Source: an uncultured Prevotellaceae bacterium (GTDB taxonomy: Bacteria > Bacteroidota > Bacteroidia > Bacteroidales > Bacteroidaceae). From it: DNA of 55,201 nt. Of this stretch, positions 40,242 to 47,992 are shown one piece after another. The stretch's first letter is position 1; every line of letters starts with the position of its first letter. The stretch covers positions 1 to 55,201 of the forward strand of contig ONLL01000024.1 in assembly GCA_900318685.1 (NCBI GenBank), given 5' to 3'. Made by a program: the position numbers and the translations under genes. The notes under the pieces were generated by a model that saw nothing but the letters and a program-made list of their open reading frames with translations, was not told the origin of the DNA and made no database searches.

Positions 40242-41369
40242 CTATTTCAATAAGTGATAATTCCCACCTGCCAGAGGTCTCACCACCCCTTTCATCTCTA
40301 GCTGGAAGAGTATGGCGGTGAGTTTTCCGATAGGTAAGTTGGTTTTTACTGAGAGTATATTCTGCTGCAGGTCACCTTCTTGGTCGAGCACGGCGACTAT
40401 GGCCTGCTCTTCGTCTGTCAGATCAGGAAAGAAAGTTCGTTCTATTCCTTCGCTCTTTGCTTGCTGCAAGAGGGCATCCGACTGCCATCCCATGGCCTTG
40501 ATAAAGTCCTCAGCCGAAGAAATCAGGCCTGCGCCATTGTCGCGAATCAGATTGTTGCATCCTTCGCTGTACTTTGCACCCACAGGCCCGGGAAAGGCAA
40601 ACACATTGCGTCCGTAGCCCTGAGCTATCTCAGCCGTGATAAGTCCTCCTCCGTGTGCTGCGCTCTCCACGAGAATGGTGGCATCGGTCATGCCTGCCAC
40701 AATACGGTTGCGACGCACGAAATTCGACTTGTCCATGTGTGAATACGACACATATTCGGTGAGCAGTCCGCCCTGCCTGATCATCTGAGCCGCTGTGTCA
40801 CGATGTTGCGTGGGATAGATCTTTTCCAACCCATGTGCCAGCACTCCTACTGTCTCAAGGTCACTGGCCAGAGCTTGGCGGTGTGCACAAATATCGATGC
40901 CGTAGGCCAGTCCGCTGACGATGAGCACTTGTGGACATAGCTCCTTCAGTTGGGTGATGAATCGTCGCACGAGATCTTGTCCGTAGGTAGTGCAATGACG
41001 CGTTCCCACGATATTGATGACATGCTTCTGGTTGAGGTCGGCCGTGCCTTTATAATAGATGATGATGGGCGCATCAGGACATTCGCGCAACCTTGCAGGA
41101 TACGAGTCGTCAGCCAGGGGCAATGCCTGAATGTTGTATTTGTTGATGAACTGCAGTTCAGCGTCAGCTTGCTCCAGGGGCGCACTCCAGTTCTTGAGCA
41201 CTTCTGCCAGGCGTGGCGAGCAGTCGGGCACCACATCACGGATATCATGGCGGTGGTCATAGATGGCTTTAGCGCCACCCAGCTCCCGATAGAGGATGAG
41301 GGCTGTGGCGAAGCTGAGCCCCGTCATGTAAGTCAGTGCGATGGCATAGCGCGTCTCTTCCTCGTTCAT
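40242..41369 (-). CDS. dprA: DNA processing protein DprA
   Basis: 375 residues. Rossmann-like core with NIVGTRHCTTYGQDLVRRFI, VSGLAYGIDICAHRQAL, LAHGLEKIYPTQHRD and IVAGMTDATILVESAAHGGGLITA, and a winged-helix end (NLPIGKLTAILFQLEMKGVVRPLAG). It loads RecA on incoming single-stranded DNA during transformation. Its start overlaps the thioesterase stop by 4 bp. Confidence 0.95.
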   Translation of the reverse strand: MNEEETRYAIALTYMTGLSFATALILYRELGGAKAIYDHRHDIRDVVPDCSPRLAEVLKNWSAPLEQADAELQFINKYNIQALPLADDSYPARLRECPDAPIIIYYKGTADLNQKHVINIVGTRHCTTYGQDLVRRFITQLKELCPQVLIVSGLAYGIDICAHRQALASDLETVGVLAHGLEKIYPTQHRDTAAQMIRQGGLLTEYVSYSHMDKSNFVRRNRIVAGMTDATILVESAAHGGGLITAEIAQGYGRNVFAFPGPVGAKYSEGCNNLIRDNGAGLISSAEDFIKAMGWQSDALLQQAKSEGIERTFFPDLTDEEQAIVAVLDQEGDLQQNILSVKTNLPIGKLTAILFQLEMKGVVRPLAGGNYHLLK

Positions 41370-41776
41370 GATTCCTGGATGTATTTTTCGAATGCACGGT
41401 CATAGTCAGGGCTAGGAGCCAGACGGCCATTCACCAGGCATACCAGCTCTATCTTCCCACGAAAGCACAGCTGTTCGTCGGCCGCCCTGAAAATGTCCTG
41501 ATAAAAGACGTATTTGATGCCTTCCTTCTCCAGGCGAAGACGCGATACGAACTCATCGTCAGGCCTGAGGGGTGACTTGTATTGCAGCTGCATGCGTGCC
41601 ACGACAGCATCGACGCCCTTTTGGTGCATCTCTGCAAAACTTAAGCCACACTGCTTGAGAAACAGGTGGCGCGTATGCTCGCAATAATGGATGTACTGGG
41701 CATTGTTGACGATGCCCTCGATGTCGCATTCGTAGTCGCGAACCTCCATGCGTGTTTCAAAGTGATATGCTTTCAT
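41366..41776 (-). CDS. Acyl-CoA thioesterase of the 4HBT (YbgC/FadM) family
   Basis: 136 residues, hot-dog fold. The pattern TRMEVRDYECDIEGIVNNAQYIHYCEHTRH, with D in YECD and N in NNAQY, is the 4-hydroxybenzoyl-CoA thioesterase signature. It hydrolyses acyl-CoA or acyl-ACP; the substrate is not determined by sequence. ATG/stop overlaps with both neighbours show translational coupling. Confidence 0.88.
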   Translation of the reverse strand: MKAYHFETRMEVRDYECDIEGIVNNAQYIHYCEHTRHLFLKQCGLSFAEMHQKGVDAVVARMQLQYKSPLRPDDEFVSRLRLEKEGIKYVFYQDIFRAADEQLCFRGKIELVCLVNGRLAPSPDYDRAFEKYIQES

Positions 41777-43101
41777 GTCTCAAATCTCCTTCCACTTTCC
41801 ACTCTCCACTCTCCTCTCAAATACTCATACCCGAAGCGGCAGCGAAGGCAGTCCTTGCGGTCGCAGTACTCTTTCTTCAGTTGGATGAGGGCCTGGCTGT
41901 CGCCTGCAGTCTTCACTGGCAGCCCACACTCCTGCCACATGGTGATGATGTGGTTCTTTTCGGCCTTCATCTGCTCCAGCATGTCGAAGGCACGGTCGCA
42001 CAGCTCCTCCTTCTGCCTATGGCGGCCTACGGCGAAGAGCATGGGTATGGCAGTATTGATGATGAGCAGGTCGACGGAGGCTTTCGACATCCTCTTGCTG
42101 CTCTTGGGACTCTCCGAGCCAAACACATAGTGCGTCTCCCAGTAGGGTGTGACATGCGTGGACAGCAGTTGCCGCAGCTCCTCCGCCGTCTCGCACTCGA
42201 TCAGGGCACTGAGGCTAGCCCTCCGCTCATAGTAGAGGTTTGCCAGTTGGGAGATGCGGATATGGGGGAAGTTCTGCGGACGCAGCCGGAGAAAGTGCCA
42301 TAGCTCGTGATTGATGGGACTCATCTGGAACTTATGCTGCAGGTAGAGGTACTCATTGCGCAGCTTCGTGAAGTAGCCCTCGTTCAGTGCCGCTGCCTGA
42401 TAGCGCTGAGGAATGCTGTCCAGCTCCAGCAGTCCGGCCTGTCCCATGAAGATGGCTTCAATCTGGAAAAGGTCGTCGCGATGTTTTCCTACGGCACTGG
42501 GTGCTATGTTCCTGGCCCATTGCTCGAAGGTGTCGCCATTGATGCTGAAGCCATAGTTACGTGCCAGGGTCATGAAATAGGCATCCTCCCACGAGCCCCT
42601 AGTCTGCTCCACTCGTTGGCAGATGGCCTCCGTCTTCTGCTCCAGGCGTTCTGTCTGCAGGGCAGCCATCCACGAGTGTACCATCAGTGGTGTCAGCTCA
42701 GGTATGATCTTGTAGCAGGGAGGATACTTGTCACAGTGCAGCAGCTCCTCATAATGCTCCTGTATGTGGCCAGGAACCTCCACCTCCACCTGCGGCAGGT
42801 AGTTGCCGTCCTGTGTCAGCACCTCCGTGTCGGCCACACTCACTACGTGCAGCACCACATTATTATATTTAGGGTCGTGGTCATGGCCGTGATGATACCA
42901 GTCGCTCGACTTCATGTGTATCTCCACATTGCCCACCCAGAGCGTTCCTCCTATGCGCACCTTGGCATTGAAGAAGTCGGGCCCTGCATTCCTGTTGTGC
43001 AGGCCGGCATCAATCACCTCCACCTCGCGACCGTCGGTGGTCTGCAGGGTGCCCAGGGGAAACATTTTATGTCGCCAGACGTAATGCAGCAGCTGTTCCA
43101 T
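41773..43101 (-). CDS. DUF2851 family protein
   Basis: 442 residues from the ATG at 43101 (MEQLLHYVWRHKMFPLGTL), chosen because a -7 box at 43120-43127 would give a start near 43114. The family is found mainly in Bacteroidetes; blocks VIDAGLHNRNAGPDFFNAKVRIGGTLWVGNVEIH, DWYHHGHDHDPKYNNVVLHVV and a late Cys cluster (YCDRKDCLRCRFGYEYL) are typical; function unknown. The last 13 or so residues (GEWRVESGRRFET) come from a heptamer array (41779-41820). Confidence 0.85.
   Translation of the reverse strand: MEQLLHYVWRHKMFPLGTLQTTDGREVEVIDAGLHNRNAGPDFFNAKVRIGGTLWVGNVEIHMKSSDWYHHGHDHDPKYNNVVLHVVSVADTEVLTQDGNYLPQVEVEVPGHIQEHYEELLHCDKYPPCYKIIPELTPLMVHSWMAALQTERLEQKTEAICQRVEQTRGSWEDAYFMTLARNYGFSINGDTFEQWARNIAPSAVGKHRDDLFQIEAIFMGQAGLLELDSIPQRYQAAALNEGYFTKLRNEYLYLQHKFQMSPINHELWHFLRLRPQNFPHIRISQLANLYYERRASLSALIECETAEELRQLLSTHVTPYWETHYVFGSESPKSSKRMSKASVDLLIINTAIPMLFAVGRHRQKEELCDRAFDMLEQMKAEKNHIITMWQECGLPVKTAGDSQALIQLKKEYCDRKDCLRCRFGYEYLRGEWRVESGRRFET
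41779..41820. repeat. Heptamer array at the 3' end of the DUF2851 gene
   Basis: CTCAAAT, CTCCTTC, CACTTTC, CACTCTC, CACTCTC, CTCTCAA in 7-bp phase. It codes for the C-terminal tail of the DUF2851 protein and abuts the overlapping thioesterase start. Confidence 0.8.
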
Positions 43102-43119
43102 ACTCTCTGTTATTCCGTG

Positions 43120-43127
43120 CAAAGATA
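43120..43127 (-). promoter_or_regulatory. -7 box of the DUF2851-thioesterase-dprA-queH operon
   Basis: TATCTTTG on the minus strand, 18 bp before the chosen start at 43101. Confidence 0.6.
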
Positions 43128-43150
43128 CGAAAAAAAATTATAATCACAGA

Positions 43151-43274
43151 CCCCCCCTGCCTCCCCCGAGGGGAGGCACAGCTAAGGGATAAACACAGGG
43201 CGATGAGTGGCTCTTCACGTCAGCTTTCAGTCATTCTTTCGCGGCCTCCCCTCTGGGGAGGTTTGGAGGGGCTT
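43151..43274. repeat. Inverted pair of GC-rich palindromes at the 3' end of fabG
   Basis: TGCCTCCCC-CGA-GGGGAGGCA (43158-43178) and CCTCCCC-TCT-GGGGAGG (43245-43261) face each other across about 65 bp; the outer parts (C7 at 43151, TTTGGAGGGGC at 43262-43272) also match in inverted sense. The right end runs into the fabG stop codon. Same family as the ends of the DUF559 element in priA. The interior has no gene. Confidence 0.75.
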
Positions 43275-44010
43275 ACATATTCATGCCGCCGTCGACCTGG
43301 ATGACCTGTCCGCTGATGTAGCTCGACATGTCGCTGGCCAGGAACACGGCACAGTTGGCTATGTCGTCGACAGTACCTCCACGACGGAGAGGAATCTTCT
43401 GACACCATTCGCGACGAACTTCCTCAGAGAGGGCCTGCGTCATAGCTGTATCGATGAATCCGGGTGCGATGGCGTTGGCACGGATGCCCTTCGGACCCAT
43501 CTCCTGTCCGATGCTCTTTGCCAAAGCGATGAGTCCGGCCTTCGAGGCTGCATAGTTAGCCTGTCCGGCATTGCCGTGCACACCTACCACGCTGGCCATG
43601 TTGATGATGCTTCCTCCACGCTGGCGCATCATCACGGGCACACAGGCATGGATGAAGTTAAAGGCCGACTTCAGGTTGACGGCAATCACGGCATCCCACT
43701 GCTGCTCCGTCATGCGCAGCATCAGGCCGTCCTTGGTGATGCCGGCATTGTTGACGAGGATGTCGATGCTGCCAAACTCTTCCTTCACCTGCTTCACCAC
43801 TTCCTCCGTCTGAGCGAAGTCAGCGGCATTCGAGGCATAGCTCTTGGCCTTCACGCCCTTGGCGGCAATCTCCTTCTCGGTTTCTTCATTGACTTCGAGG
43901 TCGGTGAATGCCACGTTGGCTCCTTCCTCGGCAAACTTCAGTGCGATAGCTTTTCCGATACCGCGTGCTGCACCAGTGATCAGTGCAGTCTTACCAGTTA
44001 ATAATCCCAT
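43273..44010 (-). CDS. fabG: 3-oxoacyl-ACP reductase FabG
   Basis: 245 residues, the classical FabG length. TGAARGIG cofactor loop, NNAGITKDGLMLRM, catalytic Ser/Tyr/Lys in NMASVVGVHGNAGQANYAASKAG, and the ending ISGQVIQVDGGMNM. It reduces 3-oxoacyl-ACP with NADPH in fatty acid synthesis. It follows a TetR gene by 69 bp on the same strand, so it is probably under that regulator. Confidence 0.92.
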   Translation of the reverse strand: MGLLTGKTALITGAARGIGKAIALKFAEEGANVAFTDLEVNEETEKEIAAKGVKAKSYASNAADFAQTEEVVKQVKEEFGSIDILVNNAGITKDGLMLRMTEQQWDAVIAVNLKSAFNFIHACVPVMMRQRGGSIINMASVVGVHGNAGQANYAASKAGLIALAKSIGQEMGPKGIRANAIAPGFIDTAMTQALSEEVRREWCQKIPLRRGGTVDDIANCAVFLASDMSSYISGQVIQVDGGMNM

Positions 44011-44079
44011 TAATTTCTATAGTTTGATGATAATAATCTCTCTTTTGAGGCCTAAGCTTCGCTTGGTGTGCAAATGTTT

Positions 44080-44670
44080 TCAAGACCTGTGCTTACCAAG
44101 GGCACCATACACGAACTTGGCCACCTGAGGCTTGGTGTCTTCCTCCTTCATACCGTGAGCAATGCGGCCGTAGATGTAGGGCACTTCCAGGCCCTTGATA
44201 CAGTAGTGGGTGATGTCGGCCACGAGATTGACGTTCTCGATGTCGAACTCACCGTCCTCCTTGCCTTCGGCGAAGACCTTCCTGAACAGCTCCACCTCGG
44301 CCAGGTCGAAGTGCTTGCGCACCTTCTCCACCATCCAGATATTGCGGAAGAACTCGGCTCGCAGATTGCCGTTGCGCACCACCGTCTCGCGAATCATGCT
44401 CAAGTGGGTGTAGATGAGCTCGATGACCTTCTCCTGAGGGCTGATCTTGCGCGATGCCACTTCGTCGAGCTTGTCGGAGAGTCGCTCCAACTCTGTCTCG
44501 ATGACGGCATAGTAGATGTCGTCCTTCGACTTGAAGTAAGTGTAGAGCGTGCGACGTCCCTTGCCCGAGGCCTGGGCAATGTCGTTCATTGTGGTGTTCT
44601 CTAGTCCGTTCTTGGCAAAAAGCTGGCGTGCCACGTCTACCAGCAGTTGCCGTGTTTTTGATATTGACAT
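44080..44670 (-). CDS. TetR-family regulator
   Basis: 196 residues from the ATG at 44670 (MSISKTRQLLVDVARQLFAKNGLENTTMNDIAQASGKGRRTLYTYFKSKDDIY); a longer start lies inside the operator. The N-terminal HTH (TTMNDIAQASGKGRRTLYTYFKSK) is unmistakable; the C-terminal ligand domain is not specific. It is upstream of fabG on the same strand and has a 24-bp operator-like palindrome over its own promoter, so it likely represses itself and fabG in response to an acyl or similar ligand. Confidence 0.9.
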   Translation of the reverse strand: MSISKTRQLLVDVARQLFAKNGLENTTMNDIAQASGKGRRTLYTYFKSKDDIYYAVIETELERLSDKLDEVASRKISPQEKVIELIYTHLSMIRETVVRNGNLRAEFFRNIWMVEKVRKHFDLAEVELFRKVFAEGKEDGEFDIENVNLVADITHYCIKGLEVPYIYGRIAHGMKEEDTKPQVAKFVYGALGKHRS

Positions 44671-44674
44671 GTTA

Positions 44675-44704
44675 TGCACACTTGGTAAACCGTGTGCAAA
44701 ATTA
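44675..44704 (-). promoter_or_regulatory. TetR promoter overlapped by a palindromic operator
   Basis: TGCACAC-N10-GTGTGCA (44675-44698) overlaps the minus-strand -7 box TAATTTTG (44697-44704) and covers the expected transcription start. Size and position suit a TetR dimer repressing its own gene. Confidence 0.7.
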
Positions 44705-44774
44705 CACCAATTATTTCAAACGACCAAGCTTTTCTTGGGAAAAAGTGGTAAAAATGAAAAAAGATACAGGAAAA

Positions 44775-44806
44775 TTTGCATAATCGGAAAAAAAGCAGTA
44801 CCTTTG
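44775..44806 (+). promoter_or_regulatory. Promoter of the initiator tRNA
   Basis: TTTG at 44775-44778 and TACCTTTG at 44799-44806, spaced 20 bp, 19 bp before the tRNA. Confidence 0.75.
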
Positions 44807-44825
44807 CACCCGATTTTAAAAATAT

Positions 44826-44898
44826 CGCGGAGTGGAGCAGTTGGTAGCTCGCCAGGCTCATAACCTGGAGGTCGCATGTTCGAGTCCTGCCTCCGCAA
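44826..44898 (+). tRNA. Initiator tRNA-fMet (CAT)
   Basis: 73 nt. Acceptor arms CGCGGAG and CTCCGCA leave position 1:72 as an unpaired C:A, the hallmark of bacterial initiators. The anticodon loop is CTCATAA. The anticodon stem is CCAGG/CCTGG, so the usual three G:C pairs before the loop are A29:U41, G30:C40 and G31:C39. CCA is not encoded. The integrase gene starts 26 bp further on, so the 3' end is the likely prophage attachment site. Confidence 0.95.
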
Positions 44899-44924
44899 CT
44901 GCGACTGGGTAACGACCTTTAAAT

Positions 44925-46193
44925 ATGGAAGTTGCCCAGTCCTTCGTTCCGGAGCGGGACGAAATCGAGAAGAAAAGAGATCATCGCAGCATTGGTTGCC
45001 TCGGCAAACAATGTAAAAAAATGTGCTCTGACATCAAGAAAACACTTTTCCCCCAAAAGGTAGTATATCCTTGGACCTACCCTACGCTGCATAAGGCAAG
45101 GCGGTGGTATATAGACTTCTATATCCTCGACCCGGCCACGAACCAGATGCGCAGAAAGAAGTACATGCTCTCCCGCTACAAGTCTTTAAAGGCGCGCAGG
45201 GAGATGGCCAGGCAGAAGATAGCCTGGATCGTCGACGAGGTGCGCAATGGCTGGAACCCTTTCGTCAAGGCTCGCACGACCCGGGATTTCTCATTGTGGG
45301 ATACTGTCTTGGACCGCTACAAGGATTACCTCCTCGTTGCCGGAAGAAAGGGGCTGCTGAAGTCCAAGACGGCATACGATTACCAGTCAAGGCTGAAAAA
45401 TTTCGAGATGTTCCTCTCTGAGACAGGAACACACATTACTTATATATATGAGTTCGACCGTTCCCTCTGCGTGGAGTTCCTGGACTACCTCTACTTCGAC
45501 AAGGACGTTTCTGCCGTCACTCGCAACGGATATCGCACCTGGCTCTCGACCTTCTGCTCCTGGCTCATGGACAAAGAGTACCTGCCCAGGGACCAGAACC
45601 CGGTTGCCGATATCAAGCAGATGCGTGAGGAGGAGAAGAAGCGGGAGCCTCTTACAAAGGGCGCACTGGCCGCCATGCGTGAATATCTTACGTCCCGGAA
45701 TCCGTATTTCCTACTTGCATGCTATATAGAATACTACGTGAACATACGTCCTGATGAGATGCGCTACCTTAAAATCGGCTACATTGATATCAAGAACTGT
45801 ATCGTGACGCTGCCTGGCAAGTTCGCCAAGAACCGTAAGCGCCAGGAGGTGACTGTGCCCAAGAAGGTGCTGAAGCTGATGATCGACCTGGGGACGTTCA
45901 GATCACCATCCCAGTATTATATCTTTGGTCCGAACCTCCGCCCGTCAACCGAGCAGGTGGCCGTGAATCGCTTCCGCCAGGAGTGGTCAAGGATGCGCAA
46001 GGCCCTGGGCTGGCCCGACAGCTACCAGTTCTACTCCCTGAAGGACACGGGCATCAGCGACAACATTGACCGTTACGGACTGCTGACAGCCCGCGATCAG
46101 GCCCGTCATGCCGATGCTGCGACCACGAACAGGTATGCCAAGGTAAAGCATACGGCTCATGTGGAGCTGCAGGACTGGGACGGCGACCTATAG
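44925..46193 (+). CDS. Prophage tyrosine recombinase (integrase)
   Basis: Up to 422 residues; a start at 45021 (MCSDIKKTLFPQKVVYPWTY) is also credible. The core shows a SAM-like N-terminal domain (SKTAYDYQSRLKNFEMFLSE), the first catalytic Arg in NIRPDEMRYLK, the Lys in PGKFAKNRK, RHADAATTNRYAK with Arg/His and the nucleophile Tyr (about residue 404). The HxxR box reads FYSLKDTGISD and lacks the His, a variant I know from Bacteroidetes phage integrases. It lies directly behind tRNA-fMet and converges on the tail genes. It would integrate and excise the element at the tRNA. Confidence 0.9.
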   Translation: MEVAQSFVPERDEIEKKRDHRSIGCLGKQCKKMCSDIKKTLFPQKVVYPWTYPTLHKARRWYIDFYILDPATNQMRRKKYMLSRYKSLKARREMARQKIAWIVDEVRNGWNPFVKARTTRDFSLWDTVLDRYKDYLLVAGRKGLLKSKTAYDYQSRLKNFEMFLSETGTHITYIYEFDRSLCVEFLDYLYFDKDVSAVTRNGYRTWLSTFCSWLMDKEYLPRDQNPVADIKQMREEEKKREPLTKGALAAMREYLTSRNPYFLLACYIEYYVNIRPDEMRYLKIGYIDIKNCIVTLPGKFAKNRKRQEVTVPKKVLKLMIDLGTFRSPSQYYIFGPNLRPSTEQVAVNRFRQEWSRMRKALGWPDSYQFYSLKDTGISDNIDRYGLLTARDQARHADAATTNRYAKVKHTAHVELQDWDGDL

Positions 46194-47978
46194 CATCTCG
46201 TAGAAGTATCCGGTCATGATTCTGCTGAATCCCTCCGTATCGACGCCGCACTCTATCTTCTCGCACCCGTAGTGCTTGCCTCGTATGATGAAGACGTTGC
46301 GCGGATCCGGCATGGCGTCGGCAATAAAGCGGAAGGTATGCCGTGCCCTCATGTTGAATGAGAATCCGTTCTGGTGCAGCTGGCCGAGATGGAAGGTCGC
46401 ATTCGAATTGCTGAGTGCGAGCGACCACTGCCGGTGCCCGCTGCCGTGCACTTTGTACTGCCAGTCGGTCATGGGCATGCGCGCTTGAAATGTCCTGTAC
46501 TCGGGATCTTCGTCGGTGTAGTCAAGCGTGGCAACGGCTGGCTGGTCGACGTCCTCCAGGAAGAACAGCTGGAGGCGGTCCTCCTTCTCTGCCTGGCTCT
46601 CGGTCTCTTCCTCTCCCGTTATCAGGTCCTGTATATCGGCCATTGTCCCGTCGTCTGCCGTGCCAAGCTCATGTCCCGTCGGGTTCCCGAGTGACAGTGA
46701 CCTGAATGCTATCTTGTATATTCCCACATTGCCGTTGACGTTCTCTATGTACGTCCCGCAGACATCCTCCGTGATGGCCACAGGCACAATTTTCAGCTCC
46801 CTGTCTGACGTTCCGTCACGCTTGAGTGGTGCGAACATATCGACCCTTACAAGCCTGGACTCGCTTTCCTCGCTATCCTTCCAGTCTACATATTTTCCTG
46901 CCGGGCACTCCAGTATATACTTTCTCCTGGCCGTTCCAAGTGTTGACCATGCTTCCTGCAGCGCGTTCATGCTGTCATAGGACAGCCTGGGCGCATTGTC
47001 GCGCAAGGCCTCTGTCAGGCAGTCGTAGTCGTGTGCAGGTGATGATGACATGCCGTACACTATATTCTCATCAGCCAGCGACCGGGCTCCCTCTTCGTTG
47101 TCCTGCACGTCCGCCGTGTATTCATCGACAGGTTCTATGACCGTTGTCTGAGGGGACCCGTAGAAACTGACGTTACTCAGCAGGCTGATGGTCTGGGCCA
47201 CGTGATCCACCTTCATCGTGCAGTTGAAGAAACTGCACACCTCGTCGATGAACTCCTTTGCAGTCCAATGCGGCAGGGCATGGGCCAGCTGCCTGGTCTT
47301 TTTGGCAGATGCCACATACAGGTCTTTCCAAGGTTCCTGCCACGGGAACATCTCTCCGGTCGTATAGCCCATAGCCTCAATGACGCGTGCCAGGACATCA
47401 AGCAGTGCGGGCTGCGGCGCATCGCCCTCCATGTATGAGGTGAGGGGAGTGCGCGTCGTTCCGTCTTTTGTTGCCGTCATGGTGGCTACTTTCCTGTTGA
47501 CCACCTCTCCAGCCGTCTCGTCATATGCCTGCATGAATACGAAGCGGACTCCTGCATCGTTGTAGTTGTCATAGCCCTCAGGCTGTATGGCAGATGCCGT
47601 ACATTGCCCCATATCCATCTCGTCGATATAGAGCTTCCTCCCCTTCAGGTTAGCGTCGGAGCTTCCGCCGCTCAGCTGTACCTTCACGGCGAGGTCGGTG
47701 ACCTGTGTGACGCGTGCCGTGCCGCTGATCACAGGCCTTCCGCTTACGACGAGCAGGCTTTTCATGGTCTCCGGCTGTTTCGTCCGTTCCATGCGCTGGA
47801 GGTTCTGGAAGAAGCTGCGGTTCTCGATGATGTCCATTGGGAGTATTACGTCGAGCGTGTAGCTCTCTGCCTGTGTGAAGTACGGGTTCTCGCGTGTAAG
47901 CTTGAAACCGGTGCCGCTTCCGTCAAAGTAGACGCGGGTCATCATCCCGCCGTCTTTCTGCAGGTATAGTTCTGTCAT
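46188..47978 (-). CDS. Prophage tail-associated structural protein
   Basis: 596 residues, no signal peptide. It starts MTELYLQKDGGMMTRVYFDGSGTGFKLTRENPYF and has a beta-rich N-terminal third (VILPMDIIENRSFFQNLQRMERTKQ), the layout of baseplate or tail-tip proteins next to the tape measure gene in Bacteroidetes phages. I cannot name its exact role. It follows the tape measure gene by 14 bp and overlaps the integrase tail-to-tail by 6 bp. Confidence 0.6.
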   Translation of the reverse strand: MTELYLQKDGGMMTRVYFDGSGTGFKLTRENPYFTQAESYTLDVILPMDIIENRSFFQNLQRMERTKQPETMKSLLVVSGRPVISGTARVTQVTDLAVKVQLSGGSSDANLKGRKLYIDEMDMGQCTASAIQPEGYDNYNDAGVRFVFMQAYDETAGEVVNRKVATMTATKDGTTRTPLTSYMEGDAPQPALLDVLARVIEAMGYTTGEMFPWQEPWKDLYVASAKKTRQLAHALPHWTAKEFIDEVCSFFNCTMKVDHVAQTISLLSNVSFYGSPQTTVIEPVDEYTADVQDNEEGARSLADENIVYGMSSSPAHDYDCLTEALRDNAPRLSYDSMNALQEAWSTLGTARRKYILECPAGKYVDWKDSEESESRLVRVDMFAPLKRDGTSDRELKIVPVAITEDVCGTYIENVNGNVGIYKIAFRSLSLGNPTGHELGTADDGTMADIQDLITGEEETESQAEKEDRLQLFFLEDVDQPAVATLDYTDEDPEYRTFQARMPMTDWQYKVHGSGHRQWSLALSNSNATFHLGQLHQNGFSFNMRARHTFRFIADAMPDPRNVFIIRGKHYGCEKIECGVDTEGFSRIMTGYFYEML

Positions 47979-47992
47979 GGCCGATACTTATA

